Shown: positions 27,655 through 35,817 of the stretch, piece after piece
Layout: every line of letters starts with the position of its first letter
How positions within the stretch are numbered: position 1 is the stretch's first letter
From: Rhodocyclales bacterium
GTDB taxonomy: Bacteria > Pseudomonadota > Gammaproteobacteria > Burkholderiales > Rhodocyclaceae
Length of the DNA stretch: 64,000 bases
Direction of reading: 5' to 3'
NCBI GenBank assembly: GCA_016183655.1
Contig: JACPEH010000022.1
Coordinates: 186,001 to 250,000, forward strand
Made by a program: the position numbers and the translations under genes
The notes under the pieces: model-generated
What the model saw: the letters and a program-made list of their open reading frames with translations, nothing else
What the model was told of the DNA's origin: nothing
The model's database searches: none

Positions 27655-28023
27655 ATGAGCCAGAACGATCACCCCACCGACCGCCCCGCCGCCGATCCGG
27701 CCGCCCTCCCTCCCGACCCCGAGGTCGTGCGCGCCGCGCTGCGCCACGTGATCGACCCGGAGGTCGGCATGAACATCGTCGACCTCGGGCTGGTGTACCG
27801 CATCGACACCGGGGCCGGCATCGTCGTCGAGATGACGATGACCTCGCCGGCGTGCCCGATGGGCGACCTGATCATGGACGAGGCGCGCTACGAGCTGGCC
27901 GAGGCCTTCCCCGACGAGCCGCCGGCCGACATCCGCCTGGTCTGGGAGCCGCCCTGGGAGCCCGCGATGATGAGCCGGCGCGCCAAGCTGAATTTCGGCT
28001 GGGATGCCGCCAAGGCCGACTGA
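27655..28023 (+). CDS. MIP18/DUF59-type metal-sulfur cluster assembly protein
   Basis: 122 residues. The DUF59 domain is complete: VRAALRHVIDPEVGMNIVDLGLVYRI and MTMTSPACPMGDLIMDEARYELAE, with the conserved reactive Cys in SPACPMG. It ends with the WEPPWEPAMMSRRAKLNFGW tail seen in PaaD/SufT relatives. These proteins help deliver Fe-S clusters to targets. It is the first gene of a cluster with a DUF2249 protein and a hemerythrin, which suggests Fe-S repair under nitrosative or oxygen stress. Confidence 0.88.
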   Translation: MSQNDHPTDRPAADPAALPPDPEVVRAALRHVIDPEVGMNIVDLGLVYRIDTGAGIVVEMTMTSPACPMGDLIMDEARYELAEAFPDEPPADIRLVWEPPWEPAMMSRRAKLNFGWDAAKAD

Positions 28024-28078
28024 GGCGCGATTTCCCGCCCCCAAACCCCACCCCCAACCCCGACCGAGGAGCACCACC

Positions 28079-28360
28079 ATGAGCAATGCCAACGCCTTCA
28101 AGACCACCGTCGACGTCCGTGCCATCCCGCCGCGCGAGCGCCACCCGCTGATCTTCGGCACCTTCGACGAACTGGCGCCGGGCGAAGCCCTGCTGCTGAT
28201 CAACGACCACGACCCGAAGCCGCTGTTCTACCAGTTCCAGGCCGAGTCGCGCGGCGAGTTCACCTGGGACTACCTGGAGAGCGGCCCCGAAGTCTGGCAA
28301 GTGCGCATCGGCCGCGCCGTGCCGGGCGAGGCGGCGGCAAAGGCCTGCGGGCACATCTGA
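28079..28360 (+). CDS. DUF2249 domain protein
   Basis: 93 residues from ATG 28079, after a GAGGAGCACCACC ribosome site. The core VDVRAIPPRERHPLIFGTFDELAPGEALLLINDHDPKPLFYQFQ is diagnostic of DUF2249, with the conserved NDHDPKPL loop. The function is unknown; the domain is structurally SirA/TusA-like and often fused to or next to hemerythrin. Second gene of the cluster. Confidence 0.88.
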   Translation: MSNANAFKTTVDVRAIPPRERHPLIFGTFDELAPGEALLLINDHDPKPLFYQFQAESRGEFTWDYLESGPEVWQVRIGRAVPGEAAAKACGHI

Positions 28361-28470
28361 GCCGTCAGCGGAGCATCGCACGCATGGTCGAGGCCGGCGG
28401 CGTGGCCATCTTCGACAAGGCGGCGTAAGCGCGCCGCAAGACCCGATCGAGCAAACGAGGAATTTGCACC

Positions 28471-28935
28471 ATGAAACGCAACCCCGCCCTGCAGGACCTG
28501 TCGCGCGAACACCACGACGCGCTGAAGCTGGCGCGCGACGGCAAGGCCGCCGCACTCTCCGGCGACGGCGCGCTGATCGCGGCGCTGGCCGCGCGCACCG
28601 TGCGCGAATTCGAACGCGAGATGGAAGCGCACTTCCAGGAAGAGGAAGCGGGCCTGCTGCCCTTCCTGAAGAACGCCGGCGAAAGCGACCTGGTCTGGCG
28701 CACGCTCGCCGACCACGCCGCGCTGCGCGCGCTGGCGAAGGCGCTGCGGCAGCCGGACGGCGAGACGCTGCGGCATTTCGCCGAAGTGCTCACCTCGCAC
28801 GTCCGCTTCGAGGAGCGCACGTTGTTCGAGGCGGCGCAGCGGCACGGCTTTGCGCCGACGGACGAGTTCAGCGTCGTGGCAGCACCCACACCCGCAGCAG
28901 CACCGCCGCCAGCAGCGCCAGCGCTCCACCGGTGA
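28471..28935 (+). CDS. Hemerythrin-domain protein
   Basis: 154 residues. Four-helix hemerythrin HHE pattern with candidate diiron ligands H15 (REHHDAL), H54 and E58 (MEAHFQEEE), H82 (ADHAAL), H110 and E114/E115 (LTSHVRFEERTLF). It is likely a cytoplasmic binder of O2 or NO, or a store of iron for Fe-S repair of the YtfE/DnrN kind. The C-terminal Ala/Pro-rich tail (~137-154) overlaps the 3' end of the convergent MFS gene by 68 bp and may be under little constraint. Confidence 0.88.
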   Translation: MKRNPALQDLSREHHDALKLARDGKAAALSGDGALIAALAARTVREFEREMEAHFQEEEAGLLPFLKNAGESDLVWRTLADHAALRALAKALRQPDGETLRHFAEVLTSHVRFEERTLFEAAQRHGFAPTDEFSVVAAPTPAAAPPPAAPALHR

Positions 28936-30046
28936 TGAACGCGGCGGCGGCGCCGAAGGCCTGCCAGACGCCGCCGAAGAACAGCCCGGCCGGAATCGCC
29001 GCCAGCCCCAGCGTCATGTTGTACCAGCCGAAGGCGGTGCCGCGCTCGGCGGCGGTGCCGAGATCGCCGACCAGCGCCCGCTCGGCGCCCTCGCCCACCC
29101 CGGCGCAGACGCCGAAGACGAGCGCCGCCGCCCACAGCATCGGCGGCGTATCGGCGAAGGCCAGCAGCTGGAAACTCATGCCGTGCACCAGCCAGTGCAG
29201 CAGCACGACGCGGCCGTGGCCGATGCGGTCGCCGAGACGGCCGCCGAACCACGCGGTGACCGCCTTGGCGAAGCTCATCGCCGCCCACAGCAGCAGCAGT
29301 TGCGGCACGCCCATGCCGAGCTCGTGGCCGCGCAGCACGATGAAGGTCTCCGACGCGCGGGCGAGCGTGAACAGCGCCAGCACGAGGAAGTAGCGGCGCA
29401 GCGTCGGGTCGAGCAGGCGCCAGGCGAGCGGCGGCGCGCTGCCCGCGGCCGGCGCCGGGCCGCTGGCGTGGTCGCGCACGGCGAAGGCCACCAGCGCGAC
29501 GCCGACGAAGCCGGGAATGGCGGACAGCAGGATGATCTGCGGCAGCGTCAGCGGCGACCACGCCAGGCAGGCGGCGGCGAGCAACGCGCCGCCCATGGCG
29601 CCGCCGTTGTCGAGCGCGCGGTGCAGCCCGTAGGCGCGGCCGCGCAGCCCGGGCGGCGTCGCATCGGCCACCAGCGCGTCGCGCGGCGCCGTGCGCAGCC
29701 CCTTGCCGACGCGGTCGATGCCGCGCAGCAAGGCCACCGCGCCCCAGCTCGCCGCCAGCCCCAGCAGCGGCCGCACCAGGTTGGAGAGGAAGTAGCCGGC
29801 GAGCACGAAAGGCTTCCGGCGCCCGCCCCACAGATCGGAACGGCGCCCGGCCCAGAGCTTCAGCCAGGCGGCGACCGCCTCGGCAACGCCCTCGACCAGC
29901 CCGAGCGCCAGCGGCCCGGCGCCGAGCACGGCAGCGAGCAGGATCGGGATCAGCGGCGTCACCATCTCGGAAGCGAGGTCGTTGAAGAAGCTGACCAGCC
30001 CGAGCACGACGACGACGCGCGGCAGGCGTTGTTTCGGTGCGTTCAT
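28868..30046 (-). CDS. MFS transporter
   Basis: 392 residues from ATG 30046 (MNAPKQRLPRV). About 12 hydrophobic segments; MFS signatures AGRRSDLWGGRRKPF after helix 2 (the A-motif region) and GGRLGDRIGHGRVV at the equivalent loop of the second half. DRVGKGLRTAPRDALVAD is typical of a subgroup of uncharacterised drug/organic-solute transporters. The substrate is unknown. Convergent overlap with the hemerythrin gene. Confidence 0.88.
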   Translation of the reverse strand: MNAPKQRLPRVVVVLGLVSFFNDLASEMVTPLIPILLAAVLGAGPLALGLVEGVAEAVAAWLKLWAGRRSDLWGGRRKPFVLAGYFLSNLVRPLLGLAASWGAVALLRGIDRVGKGLRTAPRDALVADATPPGLRGRAYGLHRALDNGGAMGGALLAAACLAWSPLTLPQIILLSAIPGFVGVALVAFAVRDHASGPAPAAGSAPPLAWRLLDPTLRRYFLVLALFTLARASETFIVLRGHELGMGVPQLLLLWAAMSFAKAVTAWFGGRLGDRIGHGRVVLLHWLVHGMSFQLLAFADTPPMLWAAALVFGVCAGVGEGAERALVGDLGTAAERGTAFGWYNMTLGLAAIPAGLFFGGVWQAFGAAAAFITGGALALLAAVLLRVWVLPRR

Positions 30047-30113
30047 GGTCCGCCGATTATCCCGCCAAACTGGCCGCACCGGCGCGTAACCGCTACAATG
30101 CGCGCCTTGGTCG

Positions 30114-30188
30114 CTCCTCGTAGTTCAATGGATAGAACGGGCGCCTCCTAAGCGCCAGATACAGGTTCGATTCCTGTCGAGGGGACCA
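30114..30188 (+). tRNA. tRNA-Arg(CCT)
   Basis: Cloverleaf readable by eye: acceptor CTCCTCG/CGAGGGG, D-arm GTTC...GAAC, anticodon stem GGCGC/GCGCC with loop CTCCTAA (anticodon CCT), T-stem ACAGG/CCTGT with TTCGATT loop, discriminator A and encoded CCA. Reads the AGG codon. The last 17 bases are duplicated at 31946-31962, marking it as the integration target of a mobile element. Confidence 0.95.
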
Positions 30189-30561
30189 CAAAAACGCGCA
30201 AAAACATTGCATCATCAATGCGTTAGCAGACCAAAGCCTGAATCGCGGTGGTAATTCTGTGGTAATCGACCATGCGATTCGTAATTGGCTACATGGAGAC
30301 CTTGCCAATTTGACCTGTCGCTCATTGCCCCCCGACTCCCCTGCCTTCGAGAGCCTACGGCATAGGGAAGCCCCCCGAAGGATTTGACCCGCTTACCCGT
30401 CCCTGCCCGTTTGCGCGGGCGCCGCCTTTACGCTCAGGTAGAGGCCCTGCCTGACGTCCGGCAGGGGTACGCCCTACCCTGACAGGCTGCACCGCAATGC
30501 ATATTGAATATATTGTCTGCGTTTGGGAGAATCACTCGCTTGTCGATTTGAGGGCAAGGTT
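30189..30561. other. Non-coding left end of the tRNA-Arg island
   Basis: 373 bp between the tRNA and the first island gene. No convincing gene is present. It contains two direct GTGGTAAT copies 11 bp apart (30249 and 30260), resembling tyrosine-recombinase arm-type sites, then a C-rich stretch of no recognised kind. Confidence 0.5.
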
Positions 30562-31425
30562 ATGCAAGCGAGCGCCGTTCCAGATGTTCAATGGTGGATA
30601 CAACAGCTGTCATCTCTGACAACAGCAGGAAAATGCGCCGCACCGCAATTTCTCAAGCCATACCATTTCGTAACAACCGCTCTGGCGGTCAAACGTAGCA
30701 AGTTCACGTCGTTGAATCTTCCTGACAATCTCAGGAATTACGCAATCAGGATGCATTTGTGGGAGGCCGCCGGGTTGCCTGACCCTACATCAGTAGGGGC
30801 CAATCCAGAAGGTAAGCGTTTCCTGCCGGTCGAGGCTCTGCGAGACAGGAATGCGGTAGCTGCAAGCGCATCGAAGCTGGCATTGATAGCAGGGAACAAC
30901 GGTGCAGATGCGGCGACGGTGAATAGCTTGGAAACCGCACTAATGGAGATTCTTGAGAACTGCTTCGCCCACGCGCAGATGGATGATGAGTTGTGGGGGT
31001 TGGCATGCGCACAAACATGGCCCAAGGGAAATAAGGCACAGATCGCCATCGCTGACAGCGGAGTTGGGATCAGAAATTCGCTCCGCGACAATCTATTACT
31101 GGCGCAACGATTGGCTGAAGAAAACAGCTGTGAAATGGCGACCCAGTACGGCGTCACGGGCAAACCGGGCAAGGGCCATTCCGGCTATGGGCTAACGCTA
31201 TCAAGACAACTACTAGAGGGAAATGGCGGCACTCTAATCATAGTGTCCCATGACGAGTATTTTTGCTCTTCGAACGGTCATACGTCATCAGGAAAACTGA
31301 TGTCGCCTTGGTTGGGTACGGTTGTGATGCTAGAGTGGAATACGGACCGACCGCTTGATGTAACTGCCGTTTACAACGGTTGGCCTCTTCCGGAGGGAAT
31401 GACAGATGGCGACTTTGATCTCTAG
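30562..31425 (+). CDS. GHKL (histidine kinase-like) ATPase domain protein
   Basis: 287 residues from ATG 30562 (GAGGG 7 nt upstream; a TTG at 30523 would extend it by 13). ATP-binding boxes of the HATPase fold: N-box ALMEILENCFAHA, G1 IADSGVGIR, G2 GKGHSGYGLTLSRQLLEGNGG. No phospho-acceptor His domain or membrane segment is present, so it is not a conventional sensor kinase. The ~130-residue N-terminal region is of unknown fold. It overlaps by 20 bp a gene for a STAS-like (DUF4325) protein. ATPase plus STAS-like pairing resembles anti-sigma kinase/antagonist logic and is recurrent in mobile DNA. Confidence 0.82.
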   Translation: MQASAVPDVQWWIQQLSSLTTAGKCAAPQFLKPYHFVTTALAVKRSKFTSLNLPDNLRNYAIRMHLWEAAGLPDPTSVGANPEGKRFLPVEALRDRNAVAASASKLALIAGNNGADAATVNSLETALMEILENCFAHAQMDDELWGLACAQTWPKGNKAQIAIADSGVGIRNSLRDNLLLAQRLAEENSCEMATQYGVTGKPGKGHSGYGLTLSRQLLEGNGGTLIIVSHDEYFCSSNGHTSSGKLMSPWLGTVVMLEWNTDRPLDVTAVYNGWPLPEGMTDGDFDL

Positions 31426-31705
31426 CTTTTCGGTAGTATCCGCCGTCCGCGATTTCGCAACGAGGGAGGGCGGGCGCCGTGCGCTTATTGCAATTCAGAA
31501 CGAATTACTCCGCGAGGACAGCATCGAGCTAGATTTCGCTGGAGGAGCCTTGACCCCCTCGTTTGCAGATGAATGCATCGGCGGGTTGGCTGCGTCTCTA
31601 GGAATTGATGAGTTCAAGCGGCGCATTCATTTTGCGAACGTTCCTGACAGTGCAAAGCCACTCATTCGACATGTGGTGTTAAAGCGATCCCAAGTGGCTG
31701 CATAG
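31406..31705 (+). CDS. STAS-like domain protein (DUF4325)
   Basis: 99 residues from ATG 31406, with GGAGG nine bases upstream inside the previous gene. The pattern SVVSAVRDFATREGGRRALIAI, then IELDFAGGALTPSFADECIGGLA, matches the STAS-like DUF4325 fold: beta-strand, then the 'tPSFADE' loop before the long helix. Probable partner of the upstream GHKL ATPase. The pair may constitute the whole cargo of the tRNA-Arg island. The function is unknown. Confidence 0.8.
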   Translation: MATLISSFSVVSAVRDFATREGGRRALIAIQNELLREDSIELDFAGGALTPSFADECIGGLAASLGIDEFKRRIHFANVPDSAKPLIRHVVLKRSQVAA

Positions 31706-31900
31706 CAGCGGCTAAGAAAGGGCTGGGGAGGGGGAGCCTTTCGGACGTGCGGAGCGAGAATGCCGCTCGCAAATTTGCGGTGAAATTTTTGGCCGCCAAT
31801 TGCAGTCCCAAACAGGGAATCGAATTGGTCCCGCAATCTTTCTACCGCCTTCACCTAAGTGGTAGAGTGGTGGTAACTCAACAAACACCATCAGCGACGA

Positions 31901-31921
31901 CCCTTGCTACACAAGGGTTTT
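31901..31921 (+). terminator. Terminator-like hairpin at the right end of the tRNA-Arg island
   Basis: CCCTTG/CAAGGG stem with a CTACA loop (31901-31917) followed by TTTT, about 200 bp after the STAS-like gene. The stem is short, so it is a weak terminator, or part of the element's attachment region. Confidence 0.5.
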
Positions 31922-31969
31922 CAGGCGCCGGTTAGGTTCCTTCTCTCCTGTCGAGGGGACCATCCGACC

Positions 31970-32037
31970 GTACGAGACCTTACGCAAAAACCCGCACCAG
32001 TGCGGGTTTTTCTTTTTCCGATGTACGAGACCTTACG
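31970..32037. repeat. 15-bp direct repeats flanking a strong bidirectional terminator
   Basis: GTACGAGACCTTACG occurs at 31970-31984 and 32023-32037. Between them an 11-bp stem AAAACCCGCAC/GTGCGGGTTTT (31987-32010) with a T-run to 32017 forms a Rho-independent terminator. It lies 8 bp beyond the duplicated tRNA end and is probably the ancestral tRNA-Arg terminator. The repeats could be a footprint of a further insertion or duplication. Confidence 0.8.
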
Positions 32038-32157
32038 GCCACTGGAAAAAGCGTGTGGAACATGGATCAGGGCGGATGCAAGACTTGGGGCACATTGTTT
32101 CCAAATGCAATCAGATAAGCAGTAAACTGGTCTGCATGTGCAAACAAAATCGTCGCC

Positions 32158-32463
32158 ATGAGAGCCATTACCGCTGATTCGCTTCCCGCCGGAGTCCTTG
32201 AGGTCTGCGAGACTTGGGCGCGCCTGATCGTCGCGACCCGCAAAGCGCAGGGCCTGACCCAGGACGAACTGCGTCAGGATGCCGGAATCAGTCGATCGAC
32301 CCTGGTCGAGATCGAGGCCGGTTCGCCGCGTGTACAGTTCGCTCACTGGCTGGTCGTGCTCGATCGGCTTGATTTGCTGGATGCCTTCCGTTCCGTACCC
32401 GCAGCACAACTCTCGGCCATCGCCAGCGCGGTAAAACTCCCTTCCCGGAGGCGCCATGGATGA
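32158..32463 (+). CDS. hipB: HipB-like HTH antitoxin/repressor
   Basis: 101 residues. XRE-type helix-turn-helix: IVATRKAQGLTQDELRQDAGISRSTLVEIEAGSPRVQFAHWLVVLDRLDLLDAF. Its last eight bases overlap the start of the hipA gene. It should bind and neutralise HipA and repress the pair's promoter. The C-terminal extension AIASAVKLPSRRRHG is basic. The high GC content is like the host, unlike the AT-rich islands nearby. Confidence 0.85.
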   Translation: MRAITADSLPAGVLEVCETWARLIVATRKAQGLTQDELRQDAGISRSTLVEIEAGSPRVQFAHWLVVLDRLDLLDAFRSVPAAQLSAIASAVKLPSRRRHG

Positions 32464-33778
32464 GCAGCCCGTCTGGTTCTGGCCCGAAGGCTCGGAAGCG
32501 CCCGTGTTGGCCGGCCATCTCAAGGACCTGGGCGCGGGCACCGCGTTCCGATACGCGTCGGACTTCGTCCGGCGGCCGGACGCCCGGCCGCTGGATCGCG
32601 GTCAGCTGCGCCATTTCCGCGCCGATGCACCGCGCGTGATCCCGAGCACCGCCCGCGAAGGGTTGCCGGGCATCATTGCGGACGCCGGCCCGGATTCCTG
32701 GGGGCGGATGCTCCTCGCGCAGACCTTGCGGTTTACGCCGACGGCGCTGGAGGCCCTGGTCCACTCCGCCGATGACGGTGTCGGCAACCTGGCGGTCGGC
32801 GACCTGACGCTCAAGCCCAATGCGCTGGCCCGGGATCTGGATGAACTTGCCGAGGCCGTGGCTCGCCGCCAGTCCGGCGAAGCGGTGCCGGCGGAACTGG
32901 CGCAGGCCCTGTCGCCGGATACGGCGCTGGGCGGCGCCAAGCCGAAGGCCTCGGTCGAAGTGGATGGCGCGCTGTGGCTGGCCAAGTTCCCGGAACGCGG
33001 CGATACGCCCGCACTACCCTTCCTCGAAGCGGCGGCCATGAGCCTGGCCGGCCGGCTCGGGCTGCGGGTGGCCGAGGCGCGACCGGTAACCTTGGCCAAG
33101 GGCTATGCCGCCTTGTTGGTGCGCAGGTTCGACCGTCGGCAGCAGGATGGACGGCGAACCCGGCTTGGTTTTGCCAGTGCGCTGACGGTCATGGGGCCAC
33201 GCGGCGAGCTGATCGGCGCACCGGAGCGCAGTTACCTGCATCTGGCCAGGAGCCTGGCGCAATGGTGTCCGGCAGAGGCGCTGGCAAGCGAATTGCGCGA
33301 ACTCTGGCGCCGGATCGCCTTCAACGGGCTGATCGGCAACCGGGACGATCACCCGCGCAACCACGGCCTGCTTTGCGAAGGGGGCACGTGGCGACTATCG
33401 CCGGCCTTCGATCTGGTGCCGGCCTGCCATCCGACGGAACAGCTGAGTTTGTCGCTGCCCTTCATCGTCGTGGACGGCCAGCGCAGCTCGCTGGTCACCG
33501 CACAGCGCTTGATCCAGGCTGCGCCGACCTTCGGCGTATCGACCGAGGAGGCCCACGCCGATCTGCGAGCCATGCTCGACACGATGCGGACGGTATGGCC
33601 GGCAATGCCCTCGGAACTGGGCGCGCCGGCTTCGGCACAAGCGGTTTTCCTGCATGCGTTAGCCTGGGCAGATCGGCTGCGGCAGTCGCTGGATGCCTGT
33701 TCCTCCGCCGACCTGGAGCCGCCAAAGCGCGCCAGCGGGCGCGGGTGGCGAAGCAATCGGCGCCTGCTTGGGCAATGA
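32456..33778 (+). CDS. hipA: HipA-family serine/threonine kinase toxin
   Basis: 440 residues. N-terminal HipA domain, then a kinase core: glycine-containing ALGGAKPKASVEVDGALWLAKFPE (Lys177), EAAAMSLAGRLGLRVAEARP, catalytic loop FNGLIGNRDDHPRNHG (Asp297/298, Asn302) and metal-binding SPAFDLVPA (Asp319). HipA kinases phosphorylate aminoacyl-tRNA synthetases and induce dormancy. All catalytic residues are present, so the toxin should be active. Encoded with its HTH antitoxin. Confidence 0.92.
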   Translation: MDEQPVWFWPEGSEAPVLAGHLKDLGAGTAFRYASDFVRRPDARPLDRGQLRHFRADAPRVIPSTAREGLPGIIADAGPDSWGRMLLAQTLRFTPTALEALVHSADDGVGNLAVGDLTLKPNALARDLDELAEAVARRQSGEAVPAELAQALSPDTALGGAKPKASVEVDGALWLAKFPERGDTPALPFLEAAAMSLAGRLGLRVAEARPVTLAKGYAALLVRRFDRRQQDGRRTRLGFASALTVMGPRGELIGAPERSYLHLARSLAQWCPAEALASELRELWRRIAFNGLIGNRDDHPRNHGLLCEGGTWRLSPAFDLVPACHPTEQLSLSLPFIVVDGQRSSLVTAQRLIQAAPTFGVSTEEAHADLRAMLDTMRTVWPAMPSELGAPASAQAVFLHALAWADRLRQSLDACSSADLEPPKRASGRGWRSNRRLLGQ

Positions 33779-33807
33779 ACGAGGGGGTATTTCCGGGCGC
33801 CGGCCCC

Positions 33808-34491
33808 TCAGCGCCGCTCCCGCCGCTCGTCCGCCGCGGCCGGCCCGCTATCACTCCGCAGCCACTTCTCCCGCTGCCGGCGGATGAAGGATTCGTTGCG
33901 CGGCCGAGCGCCGCTGCGCAGCCGCTCGCGGCAGGCGCCGAAGGCCGAAATGCCGACCAGCACCAGCAGCAGCGGGATCAGCAGCGGCGCCAGCGAGAGC
34001 ACGATCAACCATTCGCCGGCCCGCTTCGTCCGCGCCAGCGCCGGCGGCCCGCCGCACAGGCGCTGCAGCAGCAGGATGGCGAAGTAGAGCGCCATCGCAT
34101 CGGTGACCAGCGCGCCGAAACCGAACGGCAGGCGGCACTGCCAGCCGGACAGCGCGCCGTCCACGCTGAAGAACGACACGGGCAGGCTGCCCTGGCAGAA
34201 GCGCTCGCCGGCGCCGAAGGCGATCCAGTTGCCGATCGCCGCCAGGCCGACGATCACTGCCAGCCCCAGCGCATCGCGCAGCGTCGGCTGGCGCTTGCCG
34301 ACAAGCAGCGCGGCGCCCGCCGCGACGAAGATGCCGCCGGCGACGACGGCAAGCCAGGGCGGCCCCTGGATGTCGGCCCGCTGCAGCGGGCCGATGTCGA
34401 AGGCGGCGAGCATGAACGGCAGGCCGCAGGCGACGCTCACCAGGCCGAGCCAGTGACGGAACGAGAAGGGGGCGCGAGTTCCTTGTGCCAT
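33808..34491 (-). CDS. Hypothetical integral membrane protein
   Basis: 227 residues with about five hydrophobic segments (LGLVSVACGLPFMLAAFDIG, LAVVAGGIFVAAGAALLVG, DALGLAVIVGLAAIGNWIAFG, LVTDAMALYFAILLLQ, LIVLSLAPLLIPLLLVLVGI). The tail is basic: RERLRSGARPRNESFIRRQRE. FDIGPLQRADIQGPPWLAV lies in an extracytoplasmic loop. I do not recognise a characterised family. Convergent with hipA and divergent from the ChaN-like gene. Confidence 0.75.
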   Translation of the reverse strand: MAQGTRAPFSFRHWLGLVSVACGLPFMLAAFDIGPLQRADIQGPPWLAVVAGGIFVAAGAALLVGKRQPTLRDALGLAVIVGLAAIGNWIAFGAGERFCQGSLPVSFFSVDGALSGWQCRLPFGFGALVTDAMALYFAILLLQRLCGGPPALARTKRAGEWLIVLSLAPLLIPLLLVLVGISAFGACRERLRSGARPRNESFIRRQREKWLRSDSGPAAADERRERR

Positions 34492-34653
34492 GCCGGCGAT
34501 TATGCGCCGCCGGTGCAGCGCCTGTCAGCGGCGGATCACGCCGGCCCGCCTCCCCGCATCACCTCGTTCGCAGGCGACGGAGAGGCGAGGCAGCATCGGC
34601 AATCCGCGGCATAATCCTAATGACCGAAGGATGAACCGCCGAAGGAAATCCCC

Positions 34654-35817
34654 ATGCGCCCAAGCTGTCTCCGCTCCGTCGTCGCTGCCGTCGCCGTCGC
34701 CATCGCCCTGCCCCTCGCCGCCTTCGCCGCACCACCGAGCGAGGCGTCCTGCGGCCGGCCGGGCCAGTGGCTCGTTCCCGGCAAGACCAACGCGCCGCTG
34801 AGCACCGTCGCGCTGGTCGAGCGCCTCGGCGACCGGCAGGCGGTGCTGCTCGGCGAGGCGCACGAGAGTGCCGAGGATCACCGCTGGCAGCTGCACACGC
34901 TGGCGCAGCTGCACGCGAAGCGGCCGCAGCTGGCATTGGCGCTGGAGATGTTTCCGCGCCGGCTGCAGCCGGTGCTCGACCGCTGGGTTGCCGGCGAACT
35001 CACCGAGAGCGAGTTCCTGCGCCAGGCGGAATGGGAAAAGGTGTGGGGCTTCGACGCCCGCGACTACCTGCCGCTGTTCCACTTCGCGCGCATGAACCGG
35101 CTGCCGATGCTGGCGATGAACGTCGACCGCGCGCTGGTCGACGCGGTCGCCCGCGAGGGCTGGGAGGCGGTGCCGGAGAAGCGCCGCGAGGGCATCTCAC
35201 GCCCGGCCAGGCCGTCCGCCGAATACCTGAAATACCTGCGCCGGGTGTTCGAGCATCACCCGGAGAAGACCCGGGGCGAGAAAGGCTTTGCCACCTTCAC
35301 CGAGGCGCAGACGGTGTGGGACCGCGGCATGGCGCAGACCATCGCCGAACACCTGCAGAAGAACCCGGACAGCCTCGTCGTCGGCATCCTCGGCGCCGGC
35401 CACGTGCGCCACGGCTACGGCGTCGCGCACCAGTTGCGCGACCTCGGCATCGGCCGCGTCGCCGGCCTGGTCACGTGGAACCAGGCCGAGGCCTGCAGCG
35501 GCATCGCCGACGGCCTGGCCGACGCCGTGCGCATCGTCGCCGAGCCGGCGGCGAACCCGCCCCGCCTCGGCATCTCGATGGAAGACCAGAAGGACGGCGT
35601 GCGCGTCGTCAGCGTGGTCGCCGGCAGCGTTGCCGAGCAGGCCGGCATCAAGCCCGACGACGTCATCGTCGGCGCCGCCGGCCAGCCGGTGCGCGACATG
35701 CAGGCGCTGCGCTACGCCGTGCAGCGGCAGCCGCCCGGCACCTGGCTGCCGCTGCAGCTGAAGCGCGGCGGCGACGAACAGGAAGTGGTCGCCCGCTTCC
35801 CGGCCGACGGCAAATGA
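34654..35817 (+). CDS. ChaN-family haem-binding-like protein with C-terminal PDZ domain
   Basis: 387 residues. Signal peptide (to ~AAFAAPP), then a ChaN/DUF399 domain: VLLGEAHESAEDHRWQLHTLAQLH, LALEMFPRRLQPVLDRWVAGELTESEFL, GFATFTEAQTVWDRGMAQTIAEHL and LVVGILGAGHVRHGYGVAHQL. A PDZ domain occupies ~300-387 (LGISMEDQKDGVRVVSVVAGSVAEQAGIKPDDVIVGAAG). ChaN binds haem in the periplasm; the PDZ domain suggests contact with a peptide or protease. It overlaps by four bases (ATGA) the M1 peptidase gene, a likely functional partner. Confidence 0.82.
   Translation: MRPSCLRSVVAAVAVAIALPLAAFAAPPSEASCGRPGQWLVPGKTNAPLSTVALVERLGDRQAVLLGEAHESAEDHRWQLHTLAQLHAKRPQLALALEMFPRRLQPVLDRWVAGELTESEFLRQAEWEKVWGFDARDYLPLFHFARMNRLPMLAMNVDRALVDAVAREGWEAVPEKRREGISRPARPSAEYLKYLRRVFEHHPEKTRGEKGFATFTEAQTVWDRGMAQTIAEHLQKNPDSLVVGILGAGHVRHGYGVAHQLRDLGIGRVAGLVTWNQAEACSGIADGLADAVRIVAEPAANPPRLGISMEDQKDGVRVVSVVAGSVAEQAGIKPDDVIVGAAGQPVRDMQALRYAVQRQPPGTWLPLQLKRGGDEQEVVARFPADGK

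Larger units (their letters stand above)
30172..31962 (+). mobile_element. Small genomic island in tRNA-Arg, bounded by 17-bp direct repeats, no integrase
   Basis: TCCTGTCGAGGGGACCA occurs at the tRNA 3' end (30172-30188) and again at 31946-31962, directly before what looks like the tRNA's original terminator. The enclosed ~1.77 kb has lower GC than the flanks and carries only a GHKL ATPase and a STAS-like gene. GTGGTAA motifs at both ends (30249, 30260, 31869) could be integrase arm sites. The element must have been mobilised in trans or lost its integrase. Confidence 0.7.

Noticed and set aside
28384..28428. 14-codon frame between DUF2249 and hemerythrin genes
   Set aside because: Too short, no ribosome site; at most a fragment of a lost gene.
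31946..31962. Second tRNA-Arg gene
   Set aside because: Only the 17-base 3' end is present; no D-arm, anticodon arm or acceptor partner precedes it.
34767..35813. N-terminal extension of the M1 peptidase through the ChaN-like gene
   Set aside because: The extended frame is an Arg-rich out-of-frame reading of the ChaN-PDZ gene; a signal peptide follows ATG 35814.
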